Made by a program: the position numbers and the translations under genes. Positions 40,492 through 49,469 of a DNA stretch of 64,000 bases are shown here, piece after piece (within the stretch, counting starts at the first letter, position 1; each line of letters opens with the position of its first letter). The notes beneath the pieces were generated by a model. That model was not told the DNA's origin, did no database searches, and worked only from the letters and a program-made list of their open reading frames with translations. Origin of the DNA: CAXPZW01 sp964221845 (GTDB lineage: Bacteria; Bacteroidota; Bacteroidia; Flavobacteriales_D; Sanyastnellaceae); the NCBI GenBank assembly GCA_964221845.1, contig CAXPZW010000025.1, forward strand, positions 1 through 64,000. Reading direction: 5' to 3'.

Positions 40492-42048
40492 GTGATTGAC
40501 CTTCGGAAATACTGGAACGAGTACCCCCTGGCCTTTGTCATGGTGTGCGCCCTGCTTGTGCGCATGTGCGCGGCGTTTTTCGCTGGCGGGTACCTGATGA
40601 GTGACGACCACTTTGTCATCGTAGAGGCCGCCTCCAGCTGGAGCGACGGCCACGACTTCAACCGCTGGCTCCCGTGGACCCCGGGCAACCAGGGCCCACA
40701 GTGGACCTCGTTGTTCTACATCGGCATCATGTGGGTGCTGTTTGAAGGGATGCAGGCCATTGGGCTGGACCACCCCGGAGATCAAATGCTGGTCATACGC
40801 ATCATCCACGGGCTGTTTTCGCTGCTGGTGGTGCTGTATGGATACAAGATTGCCAAGCGCTTTTCGGACGTCAAAACAGCGCGCACTGTGGGTATGCTGC
40901 TGGCACTGTTTGCGTTTTTGCCTAACCTCTCGGTCAAGCAATTGCAGGAGATGGTGAGCATTCCGCCGCTGATGATCGGCATTTGGTGGCTGGTCAAAGG
41001 CGAAACCCCGGTCAGCTTGCGCAATGCGCTGATTGGCGGGTTCATCGCCGGGTTTGCTGTGGGTGTGCGCTTCCAAGCAGGCTTGGTGCCGCTCGGAGCT
41101 GGACTGGCCTTACTGGCACAAAGAAATTGGAAGGCTTTCTTGGGCTTTGGTGGTGCTTCCCTGGCATCGTTTGCGATTTCTCAAGGGCAGGACCTTTTCC
41201 TCTGGGGCCGGCCGTTTGCCCATTTGCAGGCCTACATGGAGTACAACTCCAACCCCGAGAACATCCGGACCTACATCGTATTGCCTTGGTACAACTACAT
41301 CTTCACGTTGCTGGGCTTCTTGATCCCTCCGGCGAGTTTGATGCTGCTGTTTGGCTTTTACCGCGAGAGCAAACGTGCGCTGTTGATTGTGGTGCCGGTG
41401 ACCTTGTTCATCGTGTTCCATTCGTTTTACCCCAACAAACAAGAGCGTTTCTTGCTGCCAGTGTTGCCGCTGATCATCACCATTGGAACGGTGGGCTGGT
41501 ACCGGTTTGTGCGCGGCAGCCGTTTTTGGCAAAAGGCGCGTGTGATGCACATTTCGCTGTGGACCCTCTTTTGGGTGATCAACGCTTCGGCACTGGTGGT
41601 GTTCACCTTCTCGGCATCCAAAAAGCAGAAGATCGACGCCATGATCTGGCTCTATGAGCAGGGCGACTCACGCACCTTTATCCAGGAGTTTACCCACCGT
41701 AGCGGCGCCCCGCAACCGCCCCAGCATTACACCGATAACTGGCGCAGTTACTACCCCTGGGACGAAGGCACCGACTTGCAAATCCAGTGGGACCGCCTCA
41801 TGCAACGCGATTCACTGCAACGCCCGAACTACATCGTATTTTGCTACAAGGAGAACTTGGAGGCGCGTGTGCATGCCTTGGATTCGGTGACCGGTGGACT
41901 GGTCTACCGCAAAACATTTGATCCCGGGTTCATGGATGTGATCCTCAACCGCCTCAACCCCAAGTACAACTCCGCGGAGCGGTTATACATCTACGAGGTG
42001 CGCCACCCAGACGGCGTATGGAAAGAGGAAAAGTGGTTTGAACGCTAG
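40492..42048 (+). CDS. GT22-like integral membrane mannosyltransferase
   Basis: A 518-residue protein with about 9-10 transmembrane segments. An early SDDH acidic motif lies in the first loop (GGYLMSDDHFVIVEAA), and the conserved block HSFYPNKQERFLLPVLPL corresponds to the HKEERFL motif of the ALG9/PIG-B family. Such enzymes add mannose from a polyprenyl-phosphate donor to lipid-linked or surface glycans. In bacteria the acceptors are mostly unknown. The start is GTG 40492, next to a -7-like box. The gene follows the carboxylase by 31 bases but has no functional link to it. Confidence 0.8.
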   Translation: MIDLRKYWNEYPLAFVMVCALLVRMCAAFFAGGYLMSDDHFVIVEAASSWSDGHDFNRWLPWTPGNQGPQWTSLFYIGIMWVLFEGMQAIGLDHPGDQMLVIRIIHGLFSLLVVLYGYKIAKRFSDVKTARTVGMLLALFAFLPNLSVKQLQEMVSIPPLMIGIWWLVKGETPVSLRNALIGGFIAGFAVGVRFQAGLVPLGAGLALLAQRNWKAFLGFGGASLASFAISQGQDLFLWGRPFAHLQAYMEYNSNPENIRTYIVLPWYNYIFTLLGFLIPPASLMLLFGFYRESKRALLIVVPVTLFIVFHSFYPNKQERFLLPVLPLIITIGTVGWYRFVRGSRFWQKARVMHISLWTLFWVINASALVVFTFSASKKQKIDAMIWLYEQGDSRTFIQEFTHRSGAPQPPQHYTDNWRSYYPWDEGTDLQIQWDRLMQRDSLQRPNYIVFCYKENLEARVHALDSVTGGLVYRKTFDPGFMDVILNRLNPKYNSAERLYIYEVRHPDGVWKEEKWFER

Positions 42049-42132
42049 GGCTGTCCCCAGTGTTAAAGTAGGAAACGTCATCCCCTGTAAGCCGTCGGCG
42101 TTTGCCTTGACCACATTTCTCAACTCGACCCC

Positions 42133-42801
42133 ATGCCGTACTTCACCCAAGACTTCCTCGATTTCTTCAACGAGCTCTCGCGCAATAACGAACGCGAGTG
42201 GTTTCATGCCAACAAGAAACGCTACGAAAAGAGCGTCAAAGAGCCCTTCAAGGCCTTTGTCACCGATGTGATTGCCGCCGTGGGGAAAGTGGACCCAGAA
42301 GTCTCGATTGAAGCCAAAGACGCCATTTTCCGTATCAACCGCGATATCCGCTTTTCGAAGGACAAGTCGCCCTACAAGCTGCACAGCGCAGCGGTGGTGA
42401 GCAAGTACGGCCGCAAAGACCAAGCCCACCCCGGTTTGTACCTGGCCCTCTCGCACGAGTACATGCACGTGGGCGGTGGCTGCTACATGCCCCCCAAAGA
42501 AGAACTGTGGCGCCTGCGCGACAGCATTGCGCGCGATCCTAAGGCCTTTCGCAAGACCATTGAGGGCAAGGCGTTCAAACAGTATTTCGGGGAGCTGAAG
42601 GGCGACAAAAACAAAGTGCTGCCCAAGGAATTCAAAGAAGCCGCGGCCTCAGAGCCGTACATCTTCAACAAGCAATTCTACTACATGGGGGACTTTGCGC
42701 CCACCGACATCTTGAGCGACACCTTGGTGGCCGATGTGATGAAGATGCACAAAGCCGCCCAGCCCTACCAGCGTTGGATGCTGGAAAGCATGGCCGATTA
42801 G
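42133..42801 (+). CDS. DUF2461 (TIGR02453) protein
   Basis: A 222-residue protein of the DUF2461 family: FTQDFLDFFNELSRNNEREWFHANKKRYE at the N-terminus (RENNREWF-type signature), FRINRDIRFSKDKSPYK in the middle, GGGCYMPPKEEL and the C-terminal VADVMKMHKAAQPYQRWM. No function is established for the family. The ATG at 42133 begins directly before the signature. The stop overlaps the stop of the convergent pentaheme gene by 2 bases. Confidence 0.88.
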   Translation: MPYFTQDFLDFFNELSRNNEREWFHANKKRYEKSVKEPFKAFVTDVIAAVGKVDPEVSIEAKDAIFRINRDIRFSKDKSPYKLHSAAVVSKYGRKDQAHPGLYLALSHEYMHVGGGCYMPPKEELWRLRDSIARDPKAFRKTIEGKAFKQYFGELKGDKNKVLPKEFKEAAASEPYIFNKQFYYMGDFAPTDILSDTLVADVMKMHKAAQPYQRWMLESMAD

Positions 42802-44783
42802 CGACGGAGCACCCGATCGGTCCAGGTGCCCGCTGATGAACGTAACACCACCAAGTAGGCGCCTGCAGCGTCGGGCAATTGCAACTCAGTTTGCTGGCCG
42901 TTGCCGCGCCAGGTTTGCACCCACTGACCGCCCGCGGTAAACACATCAATCTGGATGTCCTGCTGGCCGCCGTGCTGGACCACGATGCGTCCATCTGAGG
43001 TGGGGTTGGGATAGATCGAGGTGTACACAGCGGTTTCGTCCACGCCCACCACGGTTTGGGTGATGGACTCGATGTCGACTTCTACCGCATCGGGACCCAC
43101 GTCCCAGTACATTTCCTCAAACAGTTCGATTTCTTCGGTTTCAAACGAGAACATCTCCCCCATCCATTTGGGTGGGGTGCTCTGGTACATCAGGCGAGCT
43201 TGCACAGTAAACTCCCCCGCGTAACCGTCCAACGGAATGTGGTAATAGAGCTTGTCGCCACCGGTGCCTTCGGTGCCCAATTCGTCGTGGTTCCAGTCGG
43301 GGTCCAAAAGGGCCTCGCCCACTACCAGCGTGGTGTCGTAGCTGGGGTGCGAGGTACTGAAACCGAGCGGAGCCAAACGGTTGTCCTTGATGGAAACATT
43401 GGCGCGTTCCAACACAGTGGTCACATCGCCGTTGACATCGCCAAGGACCATTTCGTAGATCTGGACTTGGTCTTGTTCGGTGATGGTTTGGTAGTGCGGT
43501 TCCCAATCTTCGTTTTGGCCGCTGATTTCGTAGTCGGCGCCCATGACCCCACTTTGCCACAGGGTGTTGCCGTTGGCATCGGTGGCCACCACTTCGATGT
43601 ACGCGCGGCGCGAGGGGTAGCCCGAGGGGAAGCGGTGACCGGTGTTGTTGATCACCGTTACCTCAAAGTAGGCCGTGTCGTCCTCGATGCCTTGGTCCAC
43701 CATTTCCAGCACGGCGCTCTCGTTTTGGAGGGCGTCCAAGGTGCGGTTGATGACCGGGTCAAATTGCTCTTCGGTAGCGGTGATGCCCAGCTCCGAGATG
43801 TTCTGCTGCATGAGCTCCAACATGAAGCTGTTGCCGCCCACCATGTAGTGCAAGCCGTACGGCGAGCGCCCAGGCAAGAACACGTAGTTGGCCGAGATCA
43901 CCACCTCATCGTCGAGGCGGGGGAAGTGGCAGCCTTGGCACTCCTGCTGGAATTCTGAAGCCTCGTCTGCGTAAGAGCTGTTGAGCCACTCGTGGTAGGT
44001 GGCTTGCTCCACAAACTTGCCGCCGGTGTAATTGCCGTCGAGGTCAACGGTTGAGGTGACCAAGGTGTGGCATCCTGCGCACAATTCACTCTCGGAGATG
44101 TGCGCGCCGTAAACCGGTTCAAAGCCCACAAAGCTGGTCATGGGCTGGGTAAACAGGGGGATCTCTTCGCTGCCGTCGCCATAGGGACCGTAGAGGGTAT
44201 CAAGCACGTAGCGCAGCTCACCGCTGAAGAGTTTGCCGATGGAATCGGGGTCTTGCTGGTGGCACGCGTTGCAGCTCACCCCGTCGCGCCCGAGGGAATC
44301 CATGGCCAAACTGTCCAGGTTGTAGAACTGGGCACCGTTGTACATGGCTGCAAAGTGGCCCATGGGGGCATGGCAGGTGGTGCACTTGTTTTGCAGGTCT
44401 GCGGCGTGGCTGGGGTTAACGCTGATTTCGTGGGTGACTTTGGCCTTCCAAAACGGGTCCTTGGCCGAGTTGGCCATCATGGTGGGTTGCCAGTCGTCGA
44501 CCACGTTGACGTCTTCGCCTTCTTCGGTGACCGAGGCGATGCCTGTGGGGTCGCTGCCGTGGCATCCGGCGCAGCGTCCCGAGCCGGTGAACACGCCGTT
44601 GCTGCCGCTGGGCAGTGGATTCTCCACGGTGCCGTCACCGCCGCCTTGGACAGCGGGCAGGTCATGCCAATCGTGGTAGTACACGGGTTCGGAGGTGTCC
44701 ACGGTGCCCGAGGAGAGCACCACAATGAGCGCGAGTACCCCCAGGGGGATCCACAAACGGTAAGAGGCGAGCGATTTCTTCAT
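42798..44783 (-). CDS. Pentaheme cytochrome c, T9SS-sorted
   Basis: A 661-residue secreted protein with five CxxCH heme sites: CAGCH (71), CTTCH (134), CNACH (171), CAGCH (235) and CQGCH (282), all in the N-terminal half. The N-terminus is a signal/anchor (RLWIPLGVLALIVVLSSG). The second half is beta-rich (TVINNTGHRFPSGYPSRRAYIEV). A C-terminal Por-type sorting domain begins at about 583 (SIYPNPTSDGRIVVQ ... GAYLVVLRSSAGTWTDRVLRR), so it is exported by the type IX system and kept on the surface. It probably moves electrons at the cell surface or is an enzyme such as an ammonia-forming or multiheme oxidoreductase; no catalytic CxxCK is seen. The ATG at 44781-44783 begins the signal. Confidence 0.85.
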   Translation of the reverse strand: MKKSLASYRLWIPLGVLALIVVLSSGTVDTSEPVYYHDWHDLPAVQGGGDGTVENPLPSGSNGVFTGSGRCAGCHGSDPTGIASVTEEGEDVNVVDDWQPTMMANSAKDPFWKAKVTHEISVNPSHAADLQNKCTTCHAPMGHFAAMYNGAQFYNLDSLAMDSLGRDGVSCNACHQQDPDSIGKLFSGELRYVLDTLYGPYGDGSEEIPLFTQPMTSFVGFEPVYGAHISESELCAGCHTLVTSTVDLDGNYTGGKFVEQATYHEWLNSSYADEASEFQQECQGCHFPRLDDEVVISANYVFLPGRSPYGLHYMVGGNSFMLELMQQNISELGITATEEQFDPVINRTLDALQNESAVLEMVDQGIEDDTAYFEVTVINNTGHRFPSGYPSRRAYIEVVATDANGNTLWQSGVMGADYEISGQNEDWEPHYQTITEQDQVQIYEMVLGDVNGDVTTVLERANVSIKDNRLAPLGFSTSHPSYDTTLVVGEALLDPDWNHDELGTEGTGGDKLYYHIPLDGYAGEFTVQARLMYQSTPPKWMGEMFSFETEEIELFEEMYWDVGPDAVEVDIESITQTVVGVDETAVYTSIYPNPTSDGRIVVQHGGQQDIQIDVFTAGGQWVQTWRGNGQQTELQLPDAAGAYLVVLRSSAGTWTDRVLRR

Positions 44784-44915
44784 TCCAAAGTGAGCAGGTC
44801 TAACAAAGAAACAAACACAGGCCCGCAATCCCCACTCGAAACCCGGCCAAACTCGCCCCTTTCCGCACAAATTCATGCAGAAGGTTGGATATTTGCACCT
44901 CCAATCCGCACCGGC

Positions 44916-45611
44916 ATGCGCATCGACGTCCTGACCATTTTGCCCCGTTTGCTCGAAGGTCCCTTTGCGGACTCCATCCTCAAGCGCGCCCAGGAAAAAG
45001 GCCTGCTGGAGTTGCACGTGCACAACATCCGCGACTACACCAAAGACAAGCACAACCGCGTGGACGATACCCCCTACGGTGGTCAGGCAGGCATGGTGAT
45101 GACCATTCAACCCATCGCGGACCTGATTGAAAAGCTGCAGTCCGAGCGTACCTACGACGAGGTAATCTACATGACCCCCGACGGAGAAACCCTGCGTCAA
45201 GCGGTGTCCAACACATTGTCACTCAAGCAAAACATCATGATCCTGTGCGGGCACTATAAAGGCGTAGACCAGCGCATCCGCGACCGCTACATCACCCGCG
45301 AAATTTCCATCGGCGACTTTGTGCTTACCGGAGGCGAATTGGCTGCGGCCGTAGTCGTGGACAGCATTGTGCGGTTGATTCCCGGGGTGATTGGTGACGA
45401 GGCCAGCGCCCTGAGCGACAGCTTCCAGGACGGACTCCTGGCTCCACCGGTGTACACCCGCCCGGCAGAGTACGACGGCATGAAAGTACCAGAAGTCCTG
45501 CTTAGCGGGCACTTTGCCAACATCGAAGCATGGCAACACGAACAATCACTTGAGCGCACACGTCGCCTGCGGCCCGATTTGCTCGAGGGGCTCGATGACA
45601 CTGAAAAATAG
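44916..45611 (+). CDS. trmD: tRNA (guanine-N1)-methyltransferase
   Basis: A 231-residue SPOUT-fold enzyme that methylates G37 of tRNAs with a G36G37 pair, using SAM, which prevents +1 frameshifts. Motifs are MRIDVLTILP, the catalytic-loop VDDTPYGGQAGMVM, LCGHYKGVDQR and the knotted-site ISIGDFVLTGGELA. Longer upstream open frame is not conserved; ATG 44916 is the family's usual N-terminus. It precedes rplS by 79 bases, the standard trmD-rplS pair. Confidence 0.96.
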   Translation: MRIDVLTILPRLLEGPFADSILKRAQEKGLLELHVHNIRDYTKDKHNRVDDTPYGGQAGMVMTIQPIADLIEKLQSERTYDEVIYMTPDGETLRQAVSNTLSLKQNIMILCGHYKGVDQRIRDRYITREISIGDFVLTGGELAAAVVVDSIVRLIPGVIGDEASALSDSFQDGLLAPPVYTRPAEYDGMKVPEVLLSGHFANIEAWQHEQSLERTRRLRPDLLEGLDDTEK

Positions 45612-45645
45612 TTCAGGGCGTGCCTGCTTCTTCAAAGAAATGTCG

Positions 45646-45653
45646 TAATATTG
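45646..45653 (+). promoter_or_regulatory. -7-like box (TAATATTG) for rplS
   Basis: A 7/8 match to TAnnTTTG; the predicted leader to the ATG at 45691 is about 34 nt, enough for leader regulation. Confidence 0.4.
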
Positions 45654-45690
45654 CACCCGCTTTGGCGGAACCTATCCAACACGAATAGTC

Positions 45691-46053
45691 ATGGATCGCA
45701 TTAAAGAAATCACCCAGAAACTGGTAGAGGTAAAAGATTGGCCCGAGTTCGGCGCCGGTGATACCGTTACCGTGACCTATAAAATTAAAGAGGGCGACAA
45801 AGAACGTCTCCAGGCTTTCCAAGGCGTGGTGATTCAGCGCCGCGGCTCGGGCACTACCGAGACCTTCACCATCCGCAAGATCTCTAGCGGCATCGGTGTA
45901 GAGCGCGTGTTCCCCATCTCATCTCCATTCCTTGAGGATATCAAGGTAAACAAGCGAGGCCGCGTACGTCGCGCCCGCATTTTCTCCCTCCGTGAGCGCA
46001 CAGGCAAGGCCGCACGCATCAAGGAGCGCAAGATGTTCAAGTCGACCAAATAA
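45691..46053 (+). CDS. rplS: Ribosomal protein L19
   Basis: A 120-residue L19 of the 50S subunit, near the 30S interface. Family motifs are FGAGDTVTVTYKIKEGDKER, FQGVVIQRRGSGTTETFTIR, GVERVFPISSPFLEDI and GRVRRARIFSLRERTGKAARI. A terminator follows directly. Confidence 0.97.
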   Translation: MDRIKEITQKLVEVKDWPEFGAGDTVTVTYKIKEGDKERLQAFQGVVIQRRGSGTTETFTIRKISSGIGVERVFPISSPFLEDIKVNKRGRVRRARIFSLRERTGKAARIKERKMFKSTK

Positions 46054-46074
46054 GCGAACTCGCTTTCTCAATAG

Positions 46075-46102
46075 AAGGGCTGCCAAATGGCAGCCCTTTT
46101 TA
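46075..46102 (+). terminator. Rho-independent terminator after rplS
   Basis: An 11-bp perfect stem (46075-46085 with 46088-46098, arms aagggctgcca/tggcagccctt), loop aa and T-run. The tail overlaps the stop of the convergent patatin gene. Confidence 0.9.
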
Positions 46103-47140
46103 TTTGCCCGAATGCTGAGCACCTTCGGCGTAGTGCACTTGCACAGCGCCACGGCCTGAGGCCAACAGCCCTTCTTTTTGGCTGGGATCCAACGACTGAA
46201 CACGCGGGCCCAAGTTGGTATCGGGGATGGAAATGGTGCGGGCCCAATCCGCCTCGTCCAAATCTTGGCGGTTGAGTCCTTCCAGAACCAATGTGTAAAG
46301 GGCTGTCACGTAATCTTCGATGTCTTCAATTTGGTGAGTGGCTAGCCCCTCACCTGCATTGTCGGAAGCCACCTGCTCGGGGCTGTCCATGCGAAGGCCC
46401 AGGGTTTCTGGATTGCGGAAGTCGGGGTCGTAGGCCTCCATGCTCACTTCTGAGTAGTAGCGCGGCGCATCAAACAACGCCAGCGGATAGTTGGTGAGCA
46501 CGCCGCCGTCGATGTACACGTCGCCTTGTCCCTGCTCTACCACGTGTCCTTGGGCATCCAGGCACACGGCTTCAAACCAAAACGGCACCGACATGCTGGC
46601 GCGCACGGCGTCCACAATGCGCATGGTGGGATGGGTCTCGTGCGAGAACACGGCGGCTTTTTGTTGCGACAAGTTGGTGGCCGCCACGTACAAATCGTAC
46701 CCGGGTTTGCCGTCCATTTTGCGCTGGAGCAAGGCCTCGAAGGTGAGGTTGACGTCGTCGGTCTTGCGGCCCACGTGGCTCTCGAGCCAACCCAAGAACA
46801 CATCGCCTTTGTACCAGCCGTAGGCGTTGAGCATGCGTTCGGTGCCGCCCACGAACATGAACTCGCCGTCGTTGAAGGCGCCAAAATCGGTGTTGCCCAC
46901 GATGGTCGAGATTTCATCGGGGGTGTACCCCACCGACAGCAAGCAAGCCACAATGGAACCGGCGCTGGTGCCGGCCACGCGCTCCAAGGCTTGGAGTTTG
47001 CCCTGGGTGTGCAGTTCTTGGACCGCACCGCAGTAGGCCAAGCCGCGGATGCCCGCGCCTTCCATGACCAGGTTTTTGATGGGAACCTGTGCCCCGGCAA
47101 GCATCGGGAGCAAGGCAAAGAAGAGAAGCAGGCGTTTCAT
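46100..47140 (-). CDS. Patatin-like phospholipase, secreted
   Basis: A 346-residue protein with a signal peptide (MKRLLLFFALLPMLAGAQ). The catalytic dyad is Ser59 in GTSAGS and Asp211 in YIDGG, with the oxyanion loop MEGAGIRG. It cleaves phospholipid or another acyl ester outside the cytoplasm. The ATG at 47138-47140 begins the signal; the upstream open frame is not conserved. The gene is divergent from cutC (149-base gap). No partner gene is near, so the role (membrane turnover or defence) is open. Confidence 0.85.
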   Translation of the reverse strand: MKRLLLFFALLPMLAGAQVPIKNLVMEGAGIRGLAYCGAVQELHTQGKLQALERVAGTSAGSIVACLLSVGYTPDEISTIVGNTDFGAFNDGEFMFVGGTERMLNAYGWYKGDVFLGWLESHVGRKTDDVNLTFEALLQRKMDGKPGYDLYVAATNLSQQKAAVFSHETHPTMRIVDAVRASMSVPFWFEAVCLDAQGHVVEQGQGDVYIDGGVLTNYPLALFDAPRYYSEVSMEAYDPDFRNPETLGLRMDSPEQVASDNAGEGLATHQIEDIEDYVTALYTLVLEGLNRQDLDEADWARTISIPDTNLGPRVQSLDPSQKEGLLASGRGAVQVHYAEGAQHSGK

Positions 47141-47289
47141 GGCGTTTTTCGGTGCGTTCAAATTGCGGGTTTTGTGCAAGTCGAATTCGAAAGGAATGTG
47201 AATTCCTTCCCCAATACAACGTGCATGAACCCCGCCGAGCGTGTACCTTGGCGCATTCGTTTTACCCCGCCAACCAACACAGCAATCCC

Positions 47290-47997
47290 ATGATTCTTGA
47301 AATCTGCGCCGAAGACATCCAGTCGTGCATGCACGCGCAAAAGGGTGGTGCACGCCGCATTGAGCTCTGTTCAGCGCTGGACCAAGGCGGCTTGACACCC
47401 GGCAGTGGCCTCATCCAATTGGCCAACCAGTACGTCACCCTTCCCATTCATGTATTGATTCGGCCCCGCGGTGGCGACTTCGTTTACGACCGCAAGGAAC
47501 TGGCCATCATTCGCCGCGAGATTGAAAACTGCAAAGCCATGGGCTGCGCAGGGGTGGTGATTGGTGCCTTGGACGAAGACGGAGACATTGACGGCCGCTT
47601 GATTGCGCAATGGGCCCAAGTGGCCTACCCCATGGAAGTCACCTTCCACCGGGCATTTGACCTGACTTCAGACCCCATGGAATCGCTCGAAATTTTGGCC
47701 GAGGCAGGGGTGGATCGCATCCTGACCAGCGGCTGCGCACCTACCTGCGTAGAAGGGTTGGACATGCTGGCCAAGTTGGTAGAAGCTGCTCCTGAAGGCT
47801 TGGAAATCCAAGCCGGTAGCGGTGTGTCGCCGGACAACATTGCGCAACTGCATGCCGCAGGGGTACGCAACTTCCACATGAGCGCCCGTGAATGGGTGCG
47901 CTCCAACGTGTCATCGGAGTTGTTTGCGATGGACTACCAACGCAGCTCGCTTGAGGAAATCAAGCGCGCCGTGCAGGTGATCAAGGATCTGTACTGA
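47290..47997 (+). CDS. cutC: Copper homeostasis protein CutC (TIM barrel)
   Basis: A 235-residue CutC-family TIM barrel. Conserved blocks are LEICAEDIQSCMHAQKGGARRIELC, IHVLIRPRGGDFVYD, GCAGVVIGALDEDGDID, VTFHRAFDLTSDP, EAGVDRILTSGCAPTCVEGL and GSGVSPDNIAQLHAAGVRNFH. It is a cytoplasmic protein, linked to copper handling in some bacteria although the direct reaction is unknown. The ATG at 47290 starts exactly at the conserved N-terminus. The stop overlaps the end of the convergent DUF389 gene by 17 bases. Confidence 0.93.
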   Translation: MILEICAEDIQSCMHAQKGGARRIELCSALDQGGLTPGSGLIQLANQYVTLPIHVLIRPRGGDFVYDRKELAIIRREIENCKAMGCAGVVIGALDEDGDIDGRLIAQWAQVAYPMEVTFHRAFDLTSDPMESLEILAEAGVDRILTSGCAPTCVEGLDMLAKLVEAAPEGLEIQAGSGVSPDNIAQLHAAGVRNFHMSAREWVRSNVSSELFAMDYQRSSLEEIKRAVQVIKDLY

Positions 47998-49423
47998 GAG
48001 CGGACTCCCGTTCATTCATGTTCCACACCCGCACTTGATCGGAATGCAACTGCACGGGTAACCACCGTTTGAGGCTGGCTTCCGCTTCCTGCACCTGTTC
48101 GGCGGGCAAGGTCAGGTCCCACCAGATCATGACCGTAGGGATGGTGTCGTTGACTCCTGCGCTGTTGAGCTCCAGCACCTCTCCATAAGAGACCGCCTCC
48201 ACCTCGCTGTAGAACATGGTCAGCTCGGTGTACAAGTCTTCGAGGGCGACTTGGGCTTCTTCTTTTTCGTCCAACTGGGCGCGTAGGCTTTCCAATTGAC
48301 GGGCCTGGTCCGAGAGGGATTCTTGGAGGGAGCGACGCTCGTCATCGTTCACCCGCTGGTCCAACAACGCGCCGAGGTTTTGCCCGTCCAACCAACGCAG
48401 CTCGCATGTGGCGAGGTCGAAGGAAGGCAAGCGGTTCAAGTAGGTGGTCTTTTGACCGGGCGTCAAAGGCTCGCCGTTGATGCCAATGCGCAGCACTTGG
48501 CGGTCGTCCGCGTAGACCACTTCTGAGAAGTTGACGTAGGAGTCGGTGTTCTCCAAATCGGTTTTCATCGCGGCCACAAACAAACGGGCGTTGCGGTTGA
48601 AACGGCTCTCTGCCACCACATCCAAAAAGATGAAGACACTCGGTACCGCCACCACCAGCAAGAAGCCCACGATGTACGCACGGATGCGGCGCTCACGTGC
48701 AGGGTCTACAAACGTCTTAAGCGGGAAGCGTACGAACTTGATGTACAAGTAGGTGGGCAAGGCAATGAAGACCGAGTTGATGAAGAACAGGTAAAACGCC
48801 CCGATGAAAAAGTCCCATTGCGCCGTGGCCAAGCCGTAACCCACCGTGCACAAAGGAGGCATCAACGCTGTAGCGATGGCTACCCCCGGAAACACATTGG
48901 TTTTCAACGGGCGTGAACCGGCGATGATGCCGGCAAATCCACCAAACAGTGCCACCCCAATGGCCAGGAAGGTGGCGTGCTTACGGTCCAAAAGCTCAGG
49001 CGTGGCCTCGGGCACGTCGATGATCAAGAAGTAAATCGTGCTGATCACAATTGAGATGGTCATGGCCACCCCCAGGTTGATCAACGAGCGCTTGAGTAGC
49101 TCAAAGTCGTTGGTACCCGCCGCCAGGCCGACCCCGAGGATGGGCCCCATGAGCGGCGAAATAAGCATGGCACCGATGATGACCGCCACGCTATTGTTGC
49201 CCAGCCCGATGCTCGCAATGACAATCGAACACACCAGGATCCACGCCGCGTGCCCGCGGAATTCCACGTCGCGCACAATCCCCTCCATGGTGCCTTGACG
49301 GTCGATGCCGTCGCGCAAACTCAGGGTACGTCGGATGAAGCGCCACAGCTCTTGAAAAGCCGTGCGCATGGCGTCGTTGTTTTCTTCGGGAGTGGGGATG
49401 GGCGCCTGCGGGTCTTGGGTCAT
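47981..49423 (-). CDS. DUF389-family membrane protein
   Basis: A 480-residue protein with six or so transmembrane helices (about 60-290) carrying the DUF389/TIGR00341 signature GAMLISPLMGPILGVGLAAG and GGFAGIIAGSR, followed by a cytoplasmic or periplasmic coiled-coil-like C-terminus (QESLSDQARQLESLRAQLDEKEE) and a beta-rich end. The family is widespread but of unknown function. The start is the ATG at 49421-49423, which matches the conserved N-terminus and follows a 7/8 -7 box (49444-49451). It overlaps the cutC end by 17 bases. Confidence 0.85.
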   Translation of the reverse strand: MTQDPQAPIPTPEENNDAMRTAFQELWRFIRRTLSLRDGIDRQGTMEGIVRDVEFRGHAAWILVCSIVIASIGLGNNSVAVIIGAMLISPLMGPILGVGLAAGTNDFELLKRSLINLGVAMTISIVISTIYFLIIDVPEATPELLDRKHATFLAIGVALFGGFAGIIAGSRPLKTNVFPGVAIATALMPPLCTVGYGLATAQWDFFIGAFYLFFINSVFIALPTYLYIKFVRFPLKTFVDPARERRIRAYIVGFLLVVAVPSVFIFLDVVAESRFNRNARLFVAAMKTDLENTDSYVNFSEVVYADDRQVLRIGINGEPLTPGQKTTYLNRLPSFDLATCELRWLDGQNLGALLDQRVNDDERRSLQESLSDQARQLESLRAQLDEKEEAQVALEDLYTELTMFYSEVEAVSYGEVLELNSAGVNDTIPTVMIWWDLTLPAEQVQEAEASLKRWLPVQLHSDQVRVWNMNERESALSTDP

Positions 49424-49443
49424 GCTCCGGATGATTTCTACCG

Positions 49444-49451
49444 GAAAGATA
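49444..49451 (-). promoter_or_regulatory. Possible -7 box (TATCTTTC) for the DUF389 gene
   Basis: A 7/8 match to TAnnTTTG on the minus strand, predicted leader about 17 nt; the same octamer precedes the acyl-CoA synthetase gene at 21367-21374. Confidence 0.45.
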
Positions 49452-49469
49452 CACCCTTGGCGCAAGCGT

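Noticed and set aside
44067..44915. N-terminal extension of TrmD
   Set aside because: It is antisense to the pentaheme gene; the conserved TrmD start is MRIDVLTILP at 44916.
47089..47289. N-terminal extension of CutC from an upstream ATG
   Set aside because: The extension overlaps the divergent patatin gene and is not CutC-like; the family starts at MILEICAEDI.
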